Source: Alistipes sp. UBA928
Lineage (GTDB): Bacteria > Bacteroidota > Bacteroidia > Bacteroidales > Rikenellaceae
Reading direction: 5' to 3'
NCBI GenBank assembly: GCA_002293665.1
Contig: DBDQ01000128.1
Span: 1-24,398, forward strand
Length of the DNA: 24,398 nt
Positions 13,558 through 21,751 of this stretch are shown piece by piece. Every line of letters begins with the position of its first letter. The first letter of the stretch is position 1. The notes under the pieces were generated by a model. It was not told the DNA's origin, ran no database searches, and saw only the letters and a program-made list of their open reading frames with translations. The translations under genes were made by a program, and so were the position numbers.

Positions 13558-15891
13558 TTATCTCCGGGTGCGTTTCGGAGCCGCCTCTTTGGCCGGTGCT
13601 TCGGCTATGATCCTGCGCACATCTTCGAGAGTGAGTGAGGCGACATCGGCCCCGCGCGGCAGTTTGTAGTTCTTGCCGGCGAATGCGATGTAGGGGCCCC
13701 ACTTGCCGTTTTTCACCACCATGTCGGGCTCCTCGGCCCAGGTGCGCAGCGGTTCTCCGGCGGTGGCCTTTTCGCGCAGCACCTCCACGGCTCTTTCGAG
13801 TGTCACGGTGTAGGGGTCGTCTTTGCGGCCGAGCGAGGTGAACTTGCCGTCGTATTTGACGTATGGCCCGAACCGGCCCACGCCTATCACCACCTCGCGA
13901 CCGTCGTGCATGCCGAGCGAGCGCGGCAACGACAGCAGTTCGAGCGCCTCCCCGAGCGTGATGGTGACCACGAGCTGCCCCTTTTTGAGCGATGCCGACC
14001 GGGGTTTCTCACCCTCCGCCGCCTCGATCTGCACCATCGGGCCGTAGCGGCCTATGCGAGCCGTCACTTCGCGCCCGGTGGCGGGGTCTGTGCCCAACAC
14101 GCGCGTCTGGTGGGTGTCGGTACGTTCGGTGGCGAGGGCGCCGTCTATCGACGAGTGGAACGGCCCGTAGAACCGTCCTATCATCTCGTCCCACCGTTCG
14201 TTGCCTTCGGCTATCTCGTCGAATTCGCGTTCGATCTTGGCAGTGAAGTTATAGTCGAGAATATCGGGGAATTGCGCCGCGAGGTAGTCGTTCACGAGCA
14301 TGCCGATGTCGGTGGGTGCGAGCCGGTTCGACTCTTTGCCCGCCTTTTCCGACATCCCTTTCTCACTCATCTTGCCGCCCTTGAGGGTCAACTGCGTGTA
14401 TTCGCGTTTCACCCCCTCCTTGCTCTGTTTCACCACGTAGCCGCGCGTGATGACGGTCGAGATCGTCGGCGCGTAGGTCGACGGCCGGCCGATGCCCAAC
14501 TCTTCGAGCTTTTTGACGAGTAGCGCCTCGTTGTAGCGCGCCGGCGGCTGGGTAAATCTTTGGGTTGCGGTGATGAAGGCCGGGGATACCTGCTCGCCCA
14601 CGTTCATCTTGGGCAGCATCTCGTTATCGCCCTCGCCTTTACCGCCGCTGTTGCCCTCGCCGTCTTCTTCCGATTCGAGGTAGAGTTTGAGGAATCCCGC
14701 GAACCTTATCACCTCGCCCGTTGCGGTGAAGTGTTCGGCCGCTCCCGCGACGTCGATCTTCACGACTGTGCGGTCTATCTCGGCAGGTTTCATTTGCGAC
14801 GCCACGGTGCGTTTCCATATCAGATCGTAGAGCCGTTTTTCGTTTGCCGTTCCATCTATCGTCTGGCGTTCGAAGTACGACGGACGGATCGCCTCGTGGG
14901 CCTCCTGCGCCCCTTTCGATGACGTTTTGTAGTTGCGTGTGTTGCTGTACTGTTCGCCGAAAAGCGCGGTCACCTCTTTGCGCGCGGCGGCCAGTGCCTG
15001 CGCCGACAGGTTAACCGAGTCGGTACGCATGTAGGTGATGAGCCCCTGTTCGTAGAGCCTTTGGGCCACAGACATGGTTTGCGACACCGACATGCCCAAC
15101 TTCCGTCCCGCCTCCTGTTGCAGAGTCGACGTTGTGAACGGTGGGGCAGGGTAGCGCACGGCGGGTTTCTCCTCCACCGAGGCTACGGTGAAAGTGGCTC
15201 CTGCGCATGTTGTGAGGAATTTCTCGGCATCGCCCCTCGCGTCGAATCTTTTCGAGCATTCGGCTTTGAAGAGCACCTTTGCCGGATCGTCGGTTAGGAA
15301 AAACTCCGCCACGACCCGCCAGTACTCCACGGGCGTAAAAGCCATTATCTCGCGTTCTCTCTCGACAATCAGTCTCACCGTCACGCTCTGCACACGTCCT
15401 GCCGAAAGCGACGGCCGCACCTTGCGCCACAGCAACGGCGAGAGTTCGAAACCCACCAACCGGTCGAGAATGCGTCGCGCCTGCTGGGCGTTCACCACGT
15501 CGAGGTTTATAGTCCGCGGATTCTCTATCGCATGCAGTATGGCCGGTTTTGTGATCTCGTGGAAAACTATCCTCCGTGTCTTGTCGCCGGGCAGGTCGAG
15601 TACTTCCGACAGGTGCCATGCAATGGCCTCTCCCTCGCGGTCTTCATCGCTTGCGAGCCACACGGCGTCGGCTTTCTTTGCCTCGGCGGCGAGCTCCTTC
15701 ACCAATTTTGTTTTGTCGCTGTCTATCTCGTAGTTCGGCGTGAATCCGTGTTCTATATCCACTCCGAGCCCTTTTTTGACGAGGTCGCGGATATGCCCCA
15801 TGCTCGAACGCACGGAGTAGTCGGTGCCGAGATATTTTTCGATCGTTTTTGCTTTGGAGGGCGACTCCACAATGACTAAATTCCTGCCCAT
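13558..15891 (-). CDS. topA: DNA topoisomerase I (type IA)
   Basis: 777 aa. It relaxes negative supercoils by passing one strand through a transient 5'-phosphotyrosine break. The Toprim domain is at the N-terminus (NLVIVESPSKAKTIEKYL; DEDREGEAIAWH at 82-93 with the Mg2+ acidic residues). The catalytic Tyr is Y287 in ITYMRTDS. HEAIRPS and GIGRPSTYAPTIS also fit. Instead of C4 zinc fingers, the C-terminal part carries three TopoI C-terminal repeats (GRYGPMVQ, GRFGPYVKYDG, NGKWGPYIAF) and a basic tail KRTRR. A Gly/Glu-rich linker, GEGNSGGKGEGDN, interrupts the middle. It begins 18 bp after the DUF4270 gene and precedes DUF2461 in one unit. Confidence 0.96.
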   Translation of the reverse strand: MGRNLVIVESPSKAKTIEKYLGTDYSVRSSMGHIRDLVKKGLGVDIEHGFTPNYEIDSDKTKLVKELAAEAKKADAVWLASDEDREGEAIAWHLSEVLDLPGDKTRRIVFHEITKPAILHAIENPRTINLDVVNAQQARRILDRLVGFELSPLLWRKVRPSLSAGRVQSVTVRLIVEREREIMAFTPVEYWRVVAEFFLTDDPAKVLFKAECSKRFDARGDAEKFLTTCAGATFTVASVEEKPAVRYPAPPFTTSTLQQEAGRKLGMSVSQTMSVAQRLYEQGLITYMRTDSVNLSAQALAAARKEVTALFGEQYSNTRNYKTSSKGAQEAHEAIRPSYFERQTIDGTANEKRLYDLIWKRTVASQMKPAEIDRTVVKIDVAGAAEHFTATGEVIRFAGFLKLYLESEEDGEGNSGGKGEGDNEMLPKMNVGEQVSPAFITATQRFTQPPARYNEALLVKKLEELGIGRPSTYAPTISTVITRGYVVKQSKEGVKREYTQLTLKGGKMSEKGMSEKAGKESNRLAPTDIGMLVNDYLAAQFPDILDYNFTAKIEREFDEIAEGNERWDEMIGRFYGPFHSSIDGALATERTDTHQTRVLGTDPATGREVTARIGRYGPMVQIEAAEGEKPRSASLKKGQLVVTITLGEALELLSLPRSLGMHDGREVVIGVGRFGPYVKYDGKFTSLGRKDDPYTVTLERAVEVLREKATAGEPLRTWAEEPDMVVKNGKWGPYIAFAGKNYKLPRGADVASLTLEDVRRIIAEAPAKEAAPKRTRR

Positions 15892-15909
15892 TCGGTTTGT
15901 TTGCTGATT

Positions 15910-17442
15910 CTATCCTTCAATGATTGTGTATGTGATCCTGATAGAGACAGGGTTGTCGCTGTCGAATCCTTTGAGTACGCTCTGTCCGGCTCCGATCACT
16001 CCGTAAGCCTCGGGCGCGAGATATATGGCGGGCCGAATGTACAGATATTCCGGGTCGCCCTCTTTCTCTCTGGCAAGTTGTTGGATGTACGAGGTGATGT
16101 CGAGCTCGTAGTAGCCGTTCGACCGGTTCAGGTAGCCGTTGTAGTCCAACGTGTAGACCTCGCTCGACCCGTTGGCCTCGTTCTGTTGGTTGGTGTAGCG
16201 CTCCAGGGCGTACTGGTAGTCGGGTATCGCGTGGAGTATTTGGGGCTTCAGGTAGCTTCCCAGTCGCGACATCGAGCCGTCAAGCCCCGCCACCGAGTTG
16301 TCCTCGATCCATATCCGCATCATGGCCTGGTTGATGAATATGTCCTTACCCACCGTCTGTCCGCTCTCGTCGAGCTTGAACCTCAGGCTGCGTATCTCGT
16401 CTACGAGCTCGTCGGTAAATCTCAGGTAAGCTCCCACACCCCCCATCGCCTGCAGGTAGAGCACGGGTTGGGTGGGACTCGTGGGCAGTGTGTCGGTAAA
16501 GCCGCCCGTCTGTGTTTCGAGCATCCCCAGCACCGACCCCGTGTAGTCGAAACGTGTCATGTTGACCGACAGGTTTGCCCAACTGCGCGCCACACCCTTT
16601 TTGTCGTCTTTATTCGCGTATTCCGTGTAGTTGGTGGTCGCGTCGCTGAACAAGAAAAGGCTGGCGAGGGTGTCGTAGATCGCCGTCCGGTCAAGCGTGT
16701 CGTGGTTGCGCACGTGGAGCCGCAGGCCCGACGCCGCCAGATCGGCTCCGTAGAGCGCTGCCCCGGCGGGTGAGCCGTCGGCCGGAGTAACCACCAGTCC
16801 GCGGTATTTTATGTTGAAAAGCGAATCGTTGAGATATTCGTCCCACGGCATGTTCACCAGTCCGTTCAGAAACTCCCGGCCGGCGGCGGTGGGAAACAGC
16901 CTCGATTCCACATTGCGCTTGCCGCTGTGGGAGAACTCGAAAAGTTTCCGTCCCCTGATTCTCCCGGTCTCGAAGTTGGTGAAGTACGAAGAATCCCTGT
17001 GCAGTTTCACCGCCTCGCGGCTGTCGTCGACCTCCCACACGTCGAACCTCTGCACCTGCGTCGTGTCGCCCCTCACGCCGCTAAGGGAGAACAGAATCAT
17101 GGCCGAGTCGACGATCGGGTCCAATCCGTATCCTTCAGCGTCGGCGTAGGGCGTGGAGTAGGGTTGGAACTGTAGCAGCACGTCGCTGGTTTGGGCTCCG
17201 AACACCCCGTCGGGGTCGATCGTCCGCCCGAACCACGCCGATCCTGTTCTCGACGAGAGTATGCTGTCGCCGCGGTAGAGATAGGTTTTGACGCCGTTGC
17301 CGGGCGAGGTCACCTCGATTTCCATTCTCTGGTTCTTCGGGAGCAGACTCGTGCCCAACCTGTCGTCGACCTCGGTACAGCCCGCCGCTACGGCCAAAGC
17401 CGCGGCAACCGGTATATAGCTATTTTTTGAGCAAATTCTCAT
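15910..17442 (-). CDS. DUF4270 domain-containing lipoprotein
   Basis: 510 aa. The N-terminus has a short signal sequence (residues 1-21) and a lipobox AAGC with the lipidated Cys at residue 22, so it is anchored in the envelope, probably the outer membrane. The rest is beta-rich sequence without recognised catalytic motifs and matches the DUF4270 family of Bacteroidota: the early segment EVDDRLGTSLLP, a central region with DRFLxx-like beta strands and a C-terminal RITYTIIEG. The start overlaps the starch-synthase-like gene by 23 bp, which implies coupled translation. Its role is unknown. The pairing suggests a shared function, but the two proteins should sit in different compartments, which is puzzling. 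Confidence 0.85.
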   Translation of the reverse strand: MRICSKNSYIPVAAALAVAAGCTEVDDRLGTSLLPKNQRMEIEVTSPGNGVKTYLYRGDSILSSRTGSAWFGRTIDPDGVFGAQTSDVLLQFQPYSTPYADAEGYGLDPIVDSAMILFSLSGVRGDTTQVQRFDVWEVDDSREAVKLHRDSSYFTNFETGRIRGRKLFEFSHSGKRNVESRLFPTAAGREFLNGLVNMPWDEYLNDSLFNIKYRGLVVTPADGSPAGAALYGADLAASGLRLHVRNHDTLDRTAIYDTLASLFLFSDATTNYTEYANKDDKKGVARSWANLSVNMTRFDYTGSVLGMLETQTGGFTDTLPTSPTQPVLYLQAMGGVGAYLRFTDELVDEIRSLRFKLDESGQTVGKDIFINQAMMRIWIEDNSVAGLDGSMSRLGSYLKPQILHAIPDYQYALERYTNQQNEANGSSEVYTLDYNGYLNRSNGYYELDITSYIQQLAREKEGDPEYLYIRPAIYLAPEAYGVIGAGQSVLKGFDSDNPVSIRITYTIIEG

Positions 17443-18238
17443 AGAATGTATGGTATGCGTCCATGTATTGTGGGCTCTGCCGGTCGCCGTCCCAGTCGAG
17501 CACCGGTTTTCCGCTTTGGCGCAGATAGTCGGTGACGGCCTTGTCGTCGAGACTCTCCTCGATCACCACACCGTCGGCATAGTCAATAACGAGCTTCATC
17601 AGATTTTCGTATGACGGGGTGTCGAGAATTCGCAGTTTCTCGTCGTTCATCCCCTCGTTCTCGATCTTTTGCCTCACGGCGGCGTCGAGCGTACCTCCGA
17701 AACCGTCGTTGTAGAGCGACACCACGATCTTGCTTCTACGAAACACGGGATCGCTGGCGAAAGTCCCCTTGAGGTAGACCGGCACGATCGACGAGAACCA
17801 TCCGTGGCAGTGAACTATGTTTGGCTCCCACCTCAGTTTTTTGACCGTCTCGAGCACGCCCCGCGCGAAGAATATGGCCCTTTCATCGTTGTCGGCGAAC
17901 ATCTGTCCCGCCTCGTCGGCGAGTCCCGCTTTGCGGTGGAAATAATCGTCGTTGTCGATGAAATAGATTTGCACTCGTGCCGACGGGATGGATGCGACCT
18001 TGATGATGAGTTGATGGTCGTTGTCGTCGATGATTAGGTTCATTCCGCTGAGCCGGATCACCTCGTGCAGTTGGTTTCGTCTTTCGTTGATCGTCCCCCA
18101 CCGTGGCATGAAGGTGCGTATCTCACCGCCATATTCCTGCATGGCCTGCGACAGCGTCCGTTGCCGGATCGCCATCACACTCTCCGGCAGATAGGGGTAG
18201 ATCTCGGAACTGACGTACAATATTTTATTCTTGCTCAC
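17420..18238 (-). CDS. Half-length glycogen/starch synthase-like protein (GT5 N-terminal domain only)
   Basis: 272 aa, against about 480 for GlgA. It opens like GT5 synthases (KILYVSSEIYPYLPES) and keeps the IVHCHGWFSSIVPVYL segment (141-156) that corresponds to the conserved VHxHDWxT region. Two things are missing: the KTGGL ADP-glucose-binding motif after SEIYPF is replaced by PESVMAIRQRT, and the whole C-terminal GT-B domain is absent. The frame ends naturally, with no sign of a frameshift. Normal glycosyltransferase activity is therefore unlikely; a binding or regulatory role is more plausible. The start is GTG at 18238, 4 bases after the promoter element; it leads the unit with DUF4270, topA and DUF2461. 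Confidence 0.83.
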   Translation of the reverse strand: MSKNKILYVSSEIYPYLPESVMAIRQRTLSQAMQEYGGEIRTFMPRWGTINERRNQLHEVIRLSGMNLIIDDNDHQLIIKVASIPSARVQIYFIDNDDYFHRKAGLADEAGQMFADNDERAIFFARGVLETVKKLRWEPNIVHCHGWFSSIVPVYLKGTFASDPVFRRSKIVVSLYNDGFGGTLDAAVRQKIENEGMNDEKLRILDTPSYENLMKLVIDYADGVVIEESLDDKAVTDYLRQSGKPVLDWDGDRQSPQYMDAYHTFYENLLKK

Positions 18239-18242
18239 AGTG

Positions 18243-18250
18243 CAAAGATA
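18243..18250 (-). promoter_or_regulatory. -7 promoter element for the starch-synthase-like - DUF4270 - topA unit
   Basis: On the minus strand this is TATCTTTG, followed by CACT and then the GTG start. The spacing of 4 bases and the surrounding 13-mer CGTATCTTTGCAC are the same as at the recQ promoter. A near-leaderless transcript is predicted. The element lies 11 bases past the queA stop (18261). Confidence 0.6.
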
Positions 18251-18260
18251 CGGATTTTAT

Positions 18261-19310
18261 TTACAAAATCAGCATGGCGTCGCCGTAGGTGCCGAAGCGG
18301 TATCCCTCGTCGATGGCGGTTTTGTATGCCTTCATCATCAGGTCGTAGCCGCCGAAAGCTACCACCATCATCAACTGGGTGGAGTGTGGCAGGTGGAAGT
18401 TCGAGATCATGGCGTCGGCCACCGTGAACTCGTAGGGGTGGAAGATGAACTTGTTGGTCCAGCCCTCGAAAGGTTTCACCATCCCGCCTGTCGACACGCT
18501 GCTCTCTATGGTTCGCATCACGGTCGTTCCCACGGCCACGATCTTCTTTCCGCCACGCTTCGTGGCGTTGATCGCCTCGGCGGCGGCTTCGGGTATCGAG
18601 ATCTGCTCAGAGTCCATCTTGTGTTTCGTGAGGTCTTCGACATCCACCGTCCGGAAGTTGCCCAGGCCCACGTGCAACGTGATCTCAGCGCGGTTGATAC
18701 CCTTGATCTCCATCCGCTTGAGCAGGTGTTTGGAGAAGTGCATGCCGGCCGTGGGTGCCGCCACCGCGCCTTCGTGCTGTGCGTAGATCGTCTGGTAGCG
18801 CTCCTCGTCCTCGGGTTCGACCTTTTCGCGTATCCACTTCGGGAGCGGCGTTTCGCCCATCTTGTAGAGCGCCTCCTTGAACTGCTCGTGGGTGCCGTCG
18901 AAAAGGAACCGCAGCGTTCTGCCGCGCGAGGTGGTGTTGTCTATCACCTCGGCCACGAGCAGGTCGTCGTCGCCGAAGTAGAGTTTGTTGCCGATCCTGA
19001 TCTTTCGTGCCGGGTCGACCAGCACGTCCCACAGCTTGAGGTCGTGGTTGAGTTCCCGCAGCAGGAATATCTCGATCTCGGCACCCGTCTTCTCCTTGTT
19101 GCCGTAGAGCCGTGCGGGAAAGACCTTGGTGTTGTTAAGGATAAATATGTCGTCGGCGCCGAAGTAGTCGATAACGTCCTTGAATATGCGGTGTTCTATT
19201 TTGCCTGTTTTTCTGCTGACGACCATCAGGCGGCTTTCGTCACGGTTTTCGACGGGATATTTCGCCAGGAGTTCCGGAGAGAACGAATAAGTGTATTGAG
19301 ATAATTTCAT
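18261..19310 (-). CDS. queA: S-adenosylmethionine:tRNA ribosyltransferase-isomerase QueA
   Basis: 349 aa, the normal length. QueA transfers and rearranges the ribosyl group of SAM onto 7-aminomethyl-7-deazaguanine in tRNA to form epoxyqueuosine, in the cytoplasm. Family landmarks are ENRDESRLMV near the start, DDIFILNNTKVFPARL, GAEIEIFLLR, YAQHEGAVAAPTAGMHF and the C-terminal NFHLPHSTQLMMV with GYRFGTYGDAMLIL. I take the ATG at 19310, which opens MKLSQYTYSF; the frame continues 13 residues upstream with no family similarity. It is the last gene of the ftsX - uppP - truB - queA block, 57 bp after truB. Confidence 0.96.
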   Translation of the reverse strand: MKLSQYTYSFSPELLAKYPVENRDESRLMVVSRKTGKIEHRIFKDVIDYFGADDIFILNNTKVFPARLYGNKEKTGAEIEIFLLRELNHDLKLWDVLVDPARKIRIGNKLYFGDDDLLVAEVIDNTTSRGRTLRFLFDGTHEQFKEALYKMGETPLPKWIREKVEPEDEERYQTIYAQHEGAVAAPTAGMHFSKHLLKRMEIKGINRAEITLHVGLGNFRTVDVEDLTKHKMDSEQISIPEAAAEAINATKRGGKKIVAVGTTVMRTIESSVSTGGMVKPFEGWTNKFIFHPYEFTVADAMISNFHLPHSTQLMMVVAFGGYDLMMKAYKTAIDEGYRFGTYGDAMLIL

Positions 19311-19367
19311 AACATGTACTGCGGCCCCGCTTTGAGCGATGCCAAACAAGTATTATACGTAAAAAAA

Positions 19368-20093
19368 CTAAATTTGTTTCGCTCCGGAGAGAATATTTAT
19401 TATTTTTTCCATTTCGAGGGCATCCTCCACCCGGTATTCGCCGCTGCGTGTTCGCCTGAGCCCCTCCAGATAACCATCCGACGCGAGCCCGACCCCTATC
19501 TCGTGCGCGAGCGACCGGATGTACGTCCCCTTGCTGCACTCGACCCTGACGCGTAGCCGCGGTTCTTCGGGCAGCCGGCACTCGAGAAGCTCCATTTCGT
19601 AGATATTGACGAGCGCGCGCCGCATCTCGGGCTCCTCGCCTTCGCGTGCCATCTCGTAGGCGCGGCGTCCCTCCATCTTTTTGGCAGAGTAGACGGGTGG
19701 CGTTTGCAGCCTCTCGCCCGTCAGCTGACGCAGCACGAGCTCCACGTCGGGGCGGGTGATGTGCTTCCACGGGAAATCGCCCTCGACGGGGTGTTCGAGA
19801 TCGTAGCTGGCGGTGGTGGCCCCCAACACAATATCGGCTATGTACTCTTTGCGCTCGGCCTGCAACTCCTCGACGCGCTTGGTGGCCTTCCCGATGCAGA
19901 CGATGAGCACCCCCGTGGCGAGCGGGTCGAGAGTCCCGGCGTGTCCCACCTTGATGCGCCGCCATCCGATCCGTTCGAGCGCATACTTGATCTTGCGTAC
20001 CACATCGGTCGAAGTCCACTCCAGCGGCTTGTCGACATTAAGGACATATCCCTCCGGAAAATTCAGCTCCCTCGAAAACTCCTGCTCCATCAT
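19368..20093 (-). CDS. truB: tRNA pseudouridine(55) synthase TruB
   Basis: 241 aa. It converts U55 in the T-loop of tRNA to pseudouridine. The catalytic motif GHAGTLDPLATGVL lies at residues 50-63, with the nucleophile D56; the substrate region PPVYSAKKMEGRRAYEMAREG and KGTYIRSLAHEIG follow. The start is one of two adjacent ATG codons. The first, at 20093, gives a 4-bp ATGA overlap with the uppP stop, and the second, at 20090, a TGATG overlap; both mean coupling with uppP. Upstream in-frame sequence encodes an Arg-rich shadow of uppP and is not part of the protein. Confidence 0.95.
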   Translation of the reverse strand: MMEQEFSRELNFPEGYVLNVDKPLEWTSTDVVRKIKYALERIGWRRIKVGHAGTLDPLATGVLIVCIGKATKRVEELQAERKEYIADIVLGATTASYDLEHPVEGDFPWKHITRPDVELVLRQLTGERLQTPPVYSAKKMEGRRAYEMAREGEEPEMRRALVNIYEMELLECRLPEEPRLRVRVECSKGTYIRSLAHEIGVGLASDGYLEGLRRTRSGEYRVEDALEMEKIINILSGAKQI

Positions 20094-20920
20094 ACGAAAT
20101 AGTAAACGATGGTTGCCGCGCCTACGACGGCGCAGTAGACGGCGAACCAAACGAGTTTACTTCGTTTTACCATCTCGATCATAAATTTGCATGCCGCGCA
20201 TCCCACTGCGAACGCCGCCGCGAAACCTGCCGCGAGAGGTACCGCGCCGACACCCATACCACCCGAAAAGTCGCCGCGCAGGACATCCAACAGCGCCTCG
20301 CCAAGGATCGGCACGATCACCATCAGGAACGAGAACTGCGCCACGGCGGCCTTCCGGTTACCGAGAATAAGCCCCGTGGCAATGGTCGTCCCCGACCGGC
20401 TCAGTCCCGGCATCGCGGCCGCGGCCTGACCGATCCCGATCACGAAAGCATCGCGCCACGAAACCGTCTCGGCACTTGGTGTGGTGGATGTGGCGGGCCG
20501 TTCTTTGGCCCTGCCCGCAAAAACCAACAGCCCCGCCGTCAAAAGCAGCATAAGTCCCACTATCAGCAGAATGGCCGGCGAGGCGAGCATCGCGTTGAGC
20601 TGGTCACGCAGCAGCAAACCCACGACAGCGACCGGCACCATCGACAACAGCAACTTGAACGCATAGTCGGTTTCGGCATTGCGCCGCCCGTGGAAAAGCC
20701 CCGTTCCGAGCCCGCGGAATATCCCTCCGACCTCGCGCCACAGTACCACTATGGTCGCCAACACCGTGGCCACGTGCAGCATAATGTCGAAAGTAAGATT
20801 GTCGGTCAGCGTGACCCCGAGCGCCTCTTTTGCTATCTGCAAATGACCGCTTGACGACACGGGCAGAAACTCTGCGAGCCCCTGCACCGCTCCCAATATA
20901 ATTGCTTCTAAAATACTCAT
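20090..20920 (-). CDS. uppP: Undecaprenyl-diphosphatase UppP (BacA)
   Basis: 276 aa, about eight membrane segments. It dephosphorylates undecaprenyl pyrophosphate to regenerate the lipid carrier for peptidoglycan and O-antigen. The two conserved motifs are present: GAVQGLAEFLPVSSSGH (10-26, with E17 and H26) and PGLSRSG (171-177). The loop at about 137-153 (RAKERPATSTTPSAETV) is hydrophilic and variable. Overexpression of the family gives bacitracin resistance. The ATG at 20920 lies 20 bp after the GNAT stop, next to a 13-bp tandem duplication of that gene's end. Confidence 0.96.
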   Translation of the reverse strand: MSILEAIILGAVQGLAEFLPVSSSGHLQIAKEALGVTLTDNLTFDIMLHVATVLATIVVLWREVGGIFRGLGTGLFHGRRNAETDYAFKLLLSMVPVAVVGLLLRDQLNAMLASPAILLIVGLMLLLTAGLLVFAGRAKERPATSTTPSAETVSWRDAFVIGIGQAAAAMPGLSRSGTTIATGLILGNRKAAVAQFSFLMVIVPILGEALLDVLRGDFSGGMGVGAVPLAAGFAAAFAVGCAACKFMIEMVKRSKLVWFAVYCAVVGAATIVYYFV

Positions 20921-20923
20921 TTA

Positions 20924-20953
20924 TCAGTTTGTTTTGGTTCTCAGTTTGTTTTG
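20924..20953. repeat. 13-bp direct repeat at the GNAT 3' end
   Basis: TCAGTTTGTTTTG occurs at 20924-20936 and again at 20941-20953, 17 bases apart. On the minus strand the second copy is the last codons and stop of the GNAT gene (CAAAACAAACTGA); the first copy repeats the same bases, including the TGA, between that stop and the uppP start. It looks like a small tandem duplication. Confidence 0.75.
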
Positions 20954-21429
20954 CCGTTTACGACTTTAACCATCTCCACCATCATGAAACCATCCTGCGC
21001 GGGGTCGCGGAATTCGCGCACGACGCGGTATCCGACCGATTCGTAGAGCCGGATGTTGTGGATGCTCGAGGCTGCGGTGAAGAGTTGGAACCGCCGGCCC
21101 GCAGGGTTAAGCGCTTCAGCCTCGGCAAGCAGCCGGCGGCCCAGTCCGCGCCCGCGACAGGCGATGTCCACTATCAGTTTGCCGATCCACACACGGTCGT
21201 CCAATGCCCGGTACTTTACCGAGCCGACGATCCGTCCGTCGCCATCCACTGCCTTCAGGAATGTGTGCGTGGCGAAGTCGGCGAGGATACTGTCGAGCGT
21301 TTGCCGCAGCGGTTCTATGTCCCGTTTGCCGTGCGCCTCGGCCTCGGTTGCGAATGCGCGCTTTTGCAGATCGAGAATCTCTGCGGCGTTGTCTTCCCCC
21401 GCCGTGGTTATTTTTTCGCTCGTCGTCAT
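20941..21429 (-). CDS. GNAT family N-acetyltransferase
   Basis: 162 aa. The acetyl-CoA pyrophosphate-binding motif CRGRGLGRRL lies at 91-100 (the R/Q-x-x-G-x-G/A pattern), after KLIVDIA on strand 4, and NIRLYESVGY (125-134) is the usual C-terminal GNAT segment. It should transfer an acetyl group to an amine of an unknown small molecule or protein. It lies between the DUF3098 and uppP genes on the same strand, 31 bp after the former. Its 3' end is duplicated in the 20-bp gap to uppP. Because its neighbours form a block that I recall as common in Bacteroidota, it could be a later insertion (inference). Confidence 0.88.
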   Translation of the reverse strand: MTTSEKITTAGEDNAAEILDLQKRAFATEAEAHGKRDIEPLRQTLDSILADFATHTFLKAVDGDGRIVGSVKYRALDDRVWIGKLIVDIACRGRGLGRRLLAEAEALNPAGRRFQLFTAASSIHNIRLYESVGYRVVREFRDPAQDGFMMVEMVKVVNGKTN

Positions 21430-21460
21430 GATTTCACCGGGCTGTCGCCGACAACGAAGC

Positions 21461-21718
21461 TCATTTCTTGGGCCGCCACATTATAGCGTAAACCTCGAGC
21501 GCGAATCCTGCGATCACTACAATCGGGGCGAGGGTGATTCTCCGGAAACTGAACATCGCCTCGTTGAACACCGTCGGATCGTCGCTCCCACCGCCCGACA
21601 TCAACAAAAATCCGACGATCACCATTCCCAGCCCGATCAGCATAAGCAGGTAGTTCCTGCGCCCGAGAGCCATCCGCGCCTCACGATCTTCATCTGTCTT
21701 CTTCTGTATTTTCGCCAT
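21461..21718 (-). CDS. DUF3098 family small membrane protein
   Basis: 85 aa. A charged N-terminus (MAKIQKKTDEDREARMALGRRN) is followed by two hydrophobic helices: about 24-40 (YLLMLIGLGMVIVGFLLM), then a loop GGGSDDPTVFNEAMFSFRRI, and about 62-80 (APIVVIAGFALEVYAIM). This matches the DUF3098 family of Bacteroidota, which commonly sits next to ftsX. Its role is unknown; the position suggests a link to the FtsX membrane complex. I start at the ATG at 21718; a TTG start 18 bases upstream (21736) would add six residues. The gene begins 33 bp after the ftsX stop. Confidence 0.88.
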   Translation of the reverse strand: MAKIQKKTDEDREARMALGRRNYLLMLIGLGMVIVGFLLMSGGGSDDPTVFNEAMFSFRRITLAPIVVIAGFALEVYAIMWRPKK

Positions 21719-21751
21719 ATAATTATCCGTTTTCAATTTTTTACTTTCATA

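Noticed and set aside
19311..19367. A separate promoter for queA in the 57-bp gap after truB
   Set aside because: I found only partial matches to TAnnTTTG; queA is more simply read from the upstream block.
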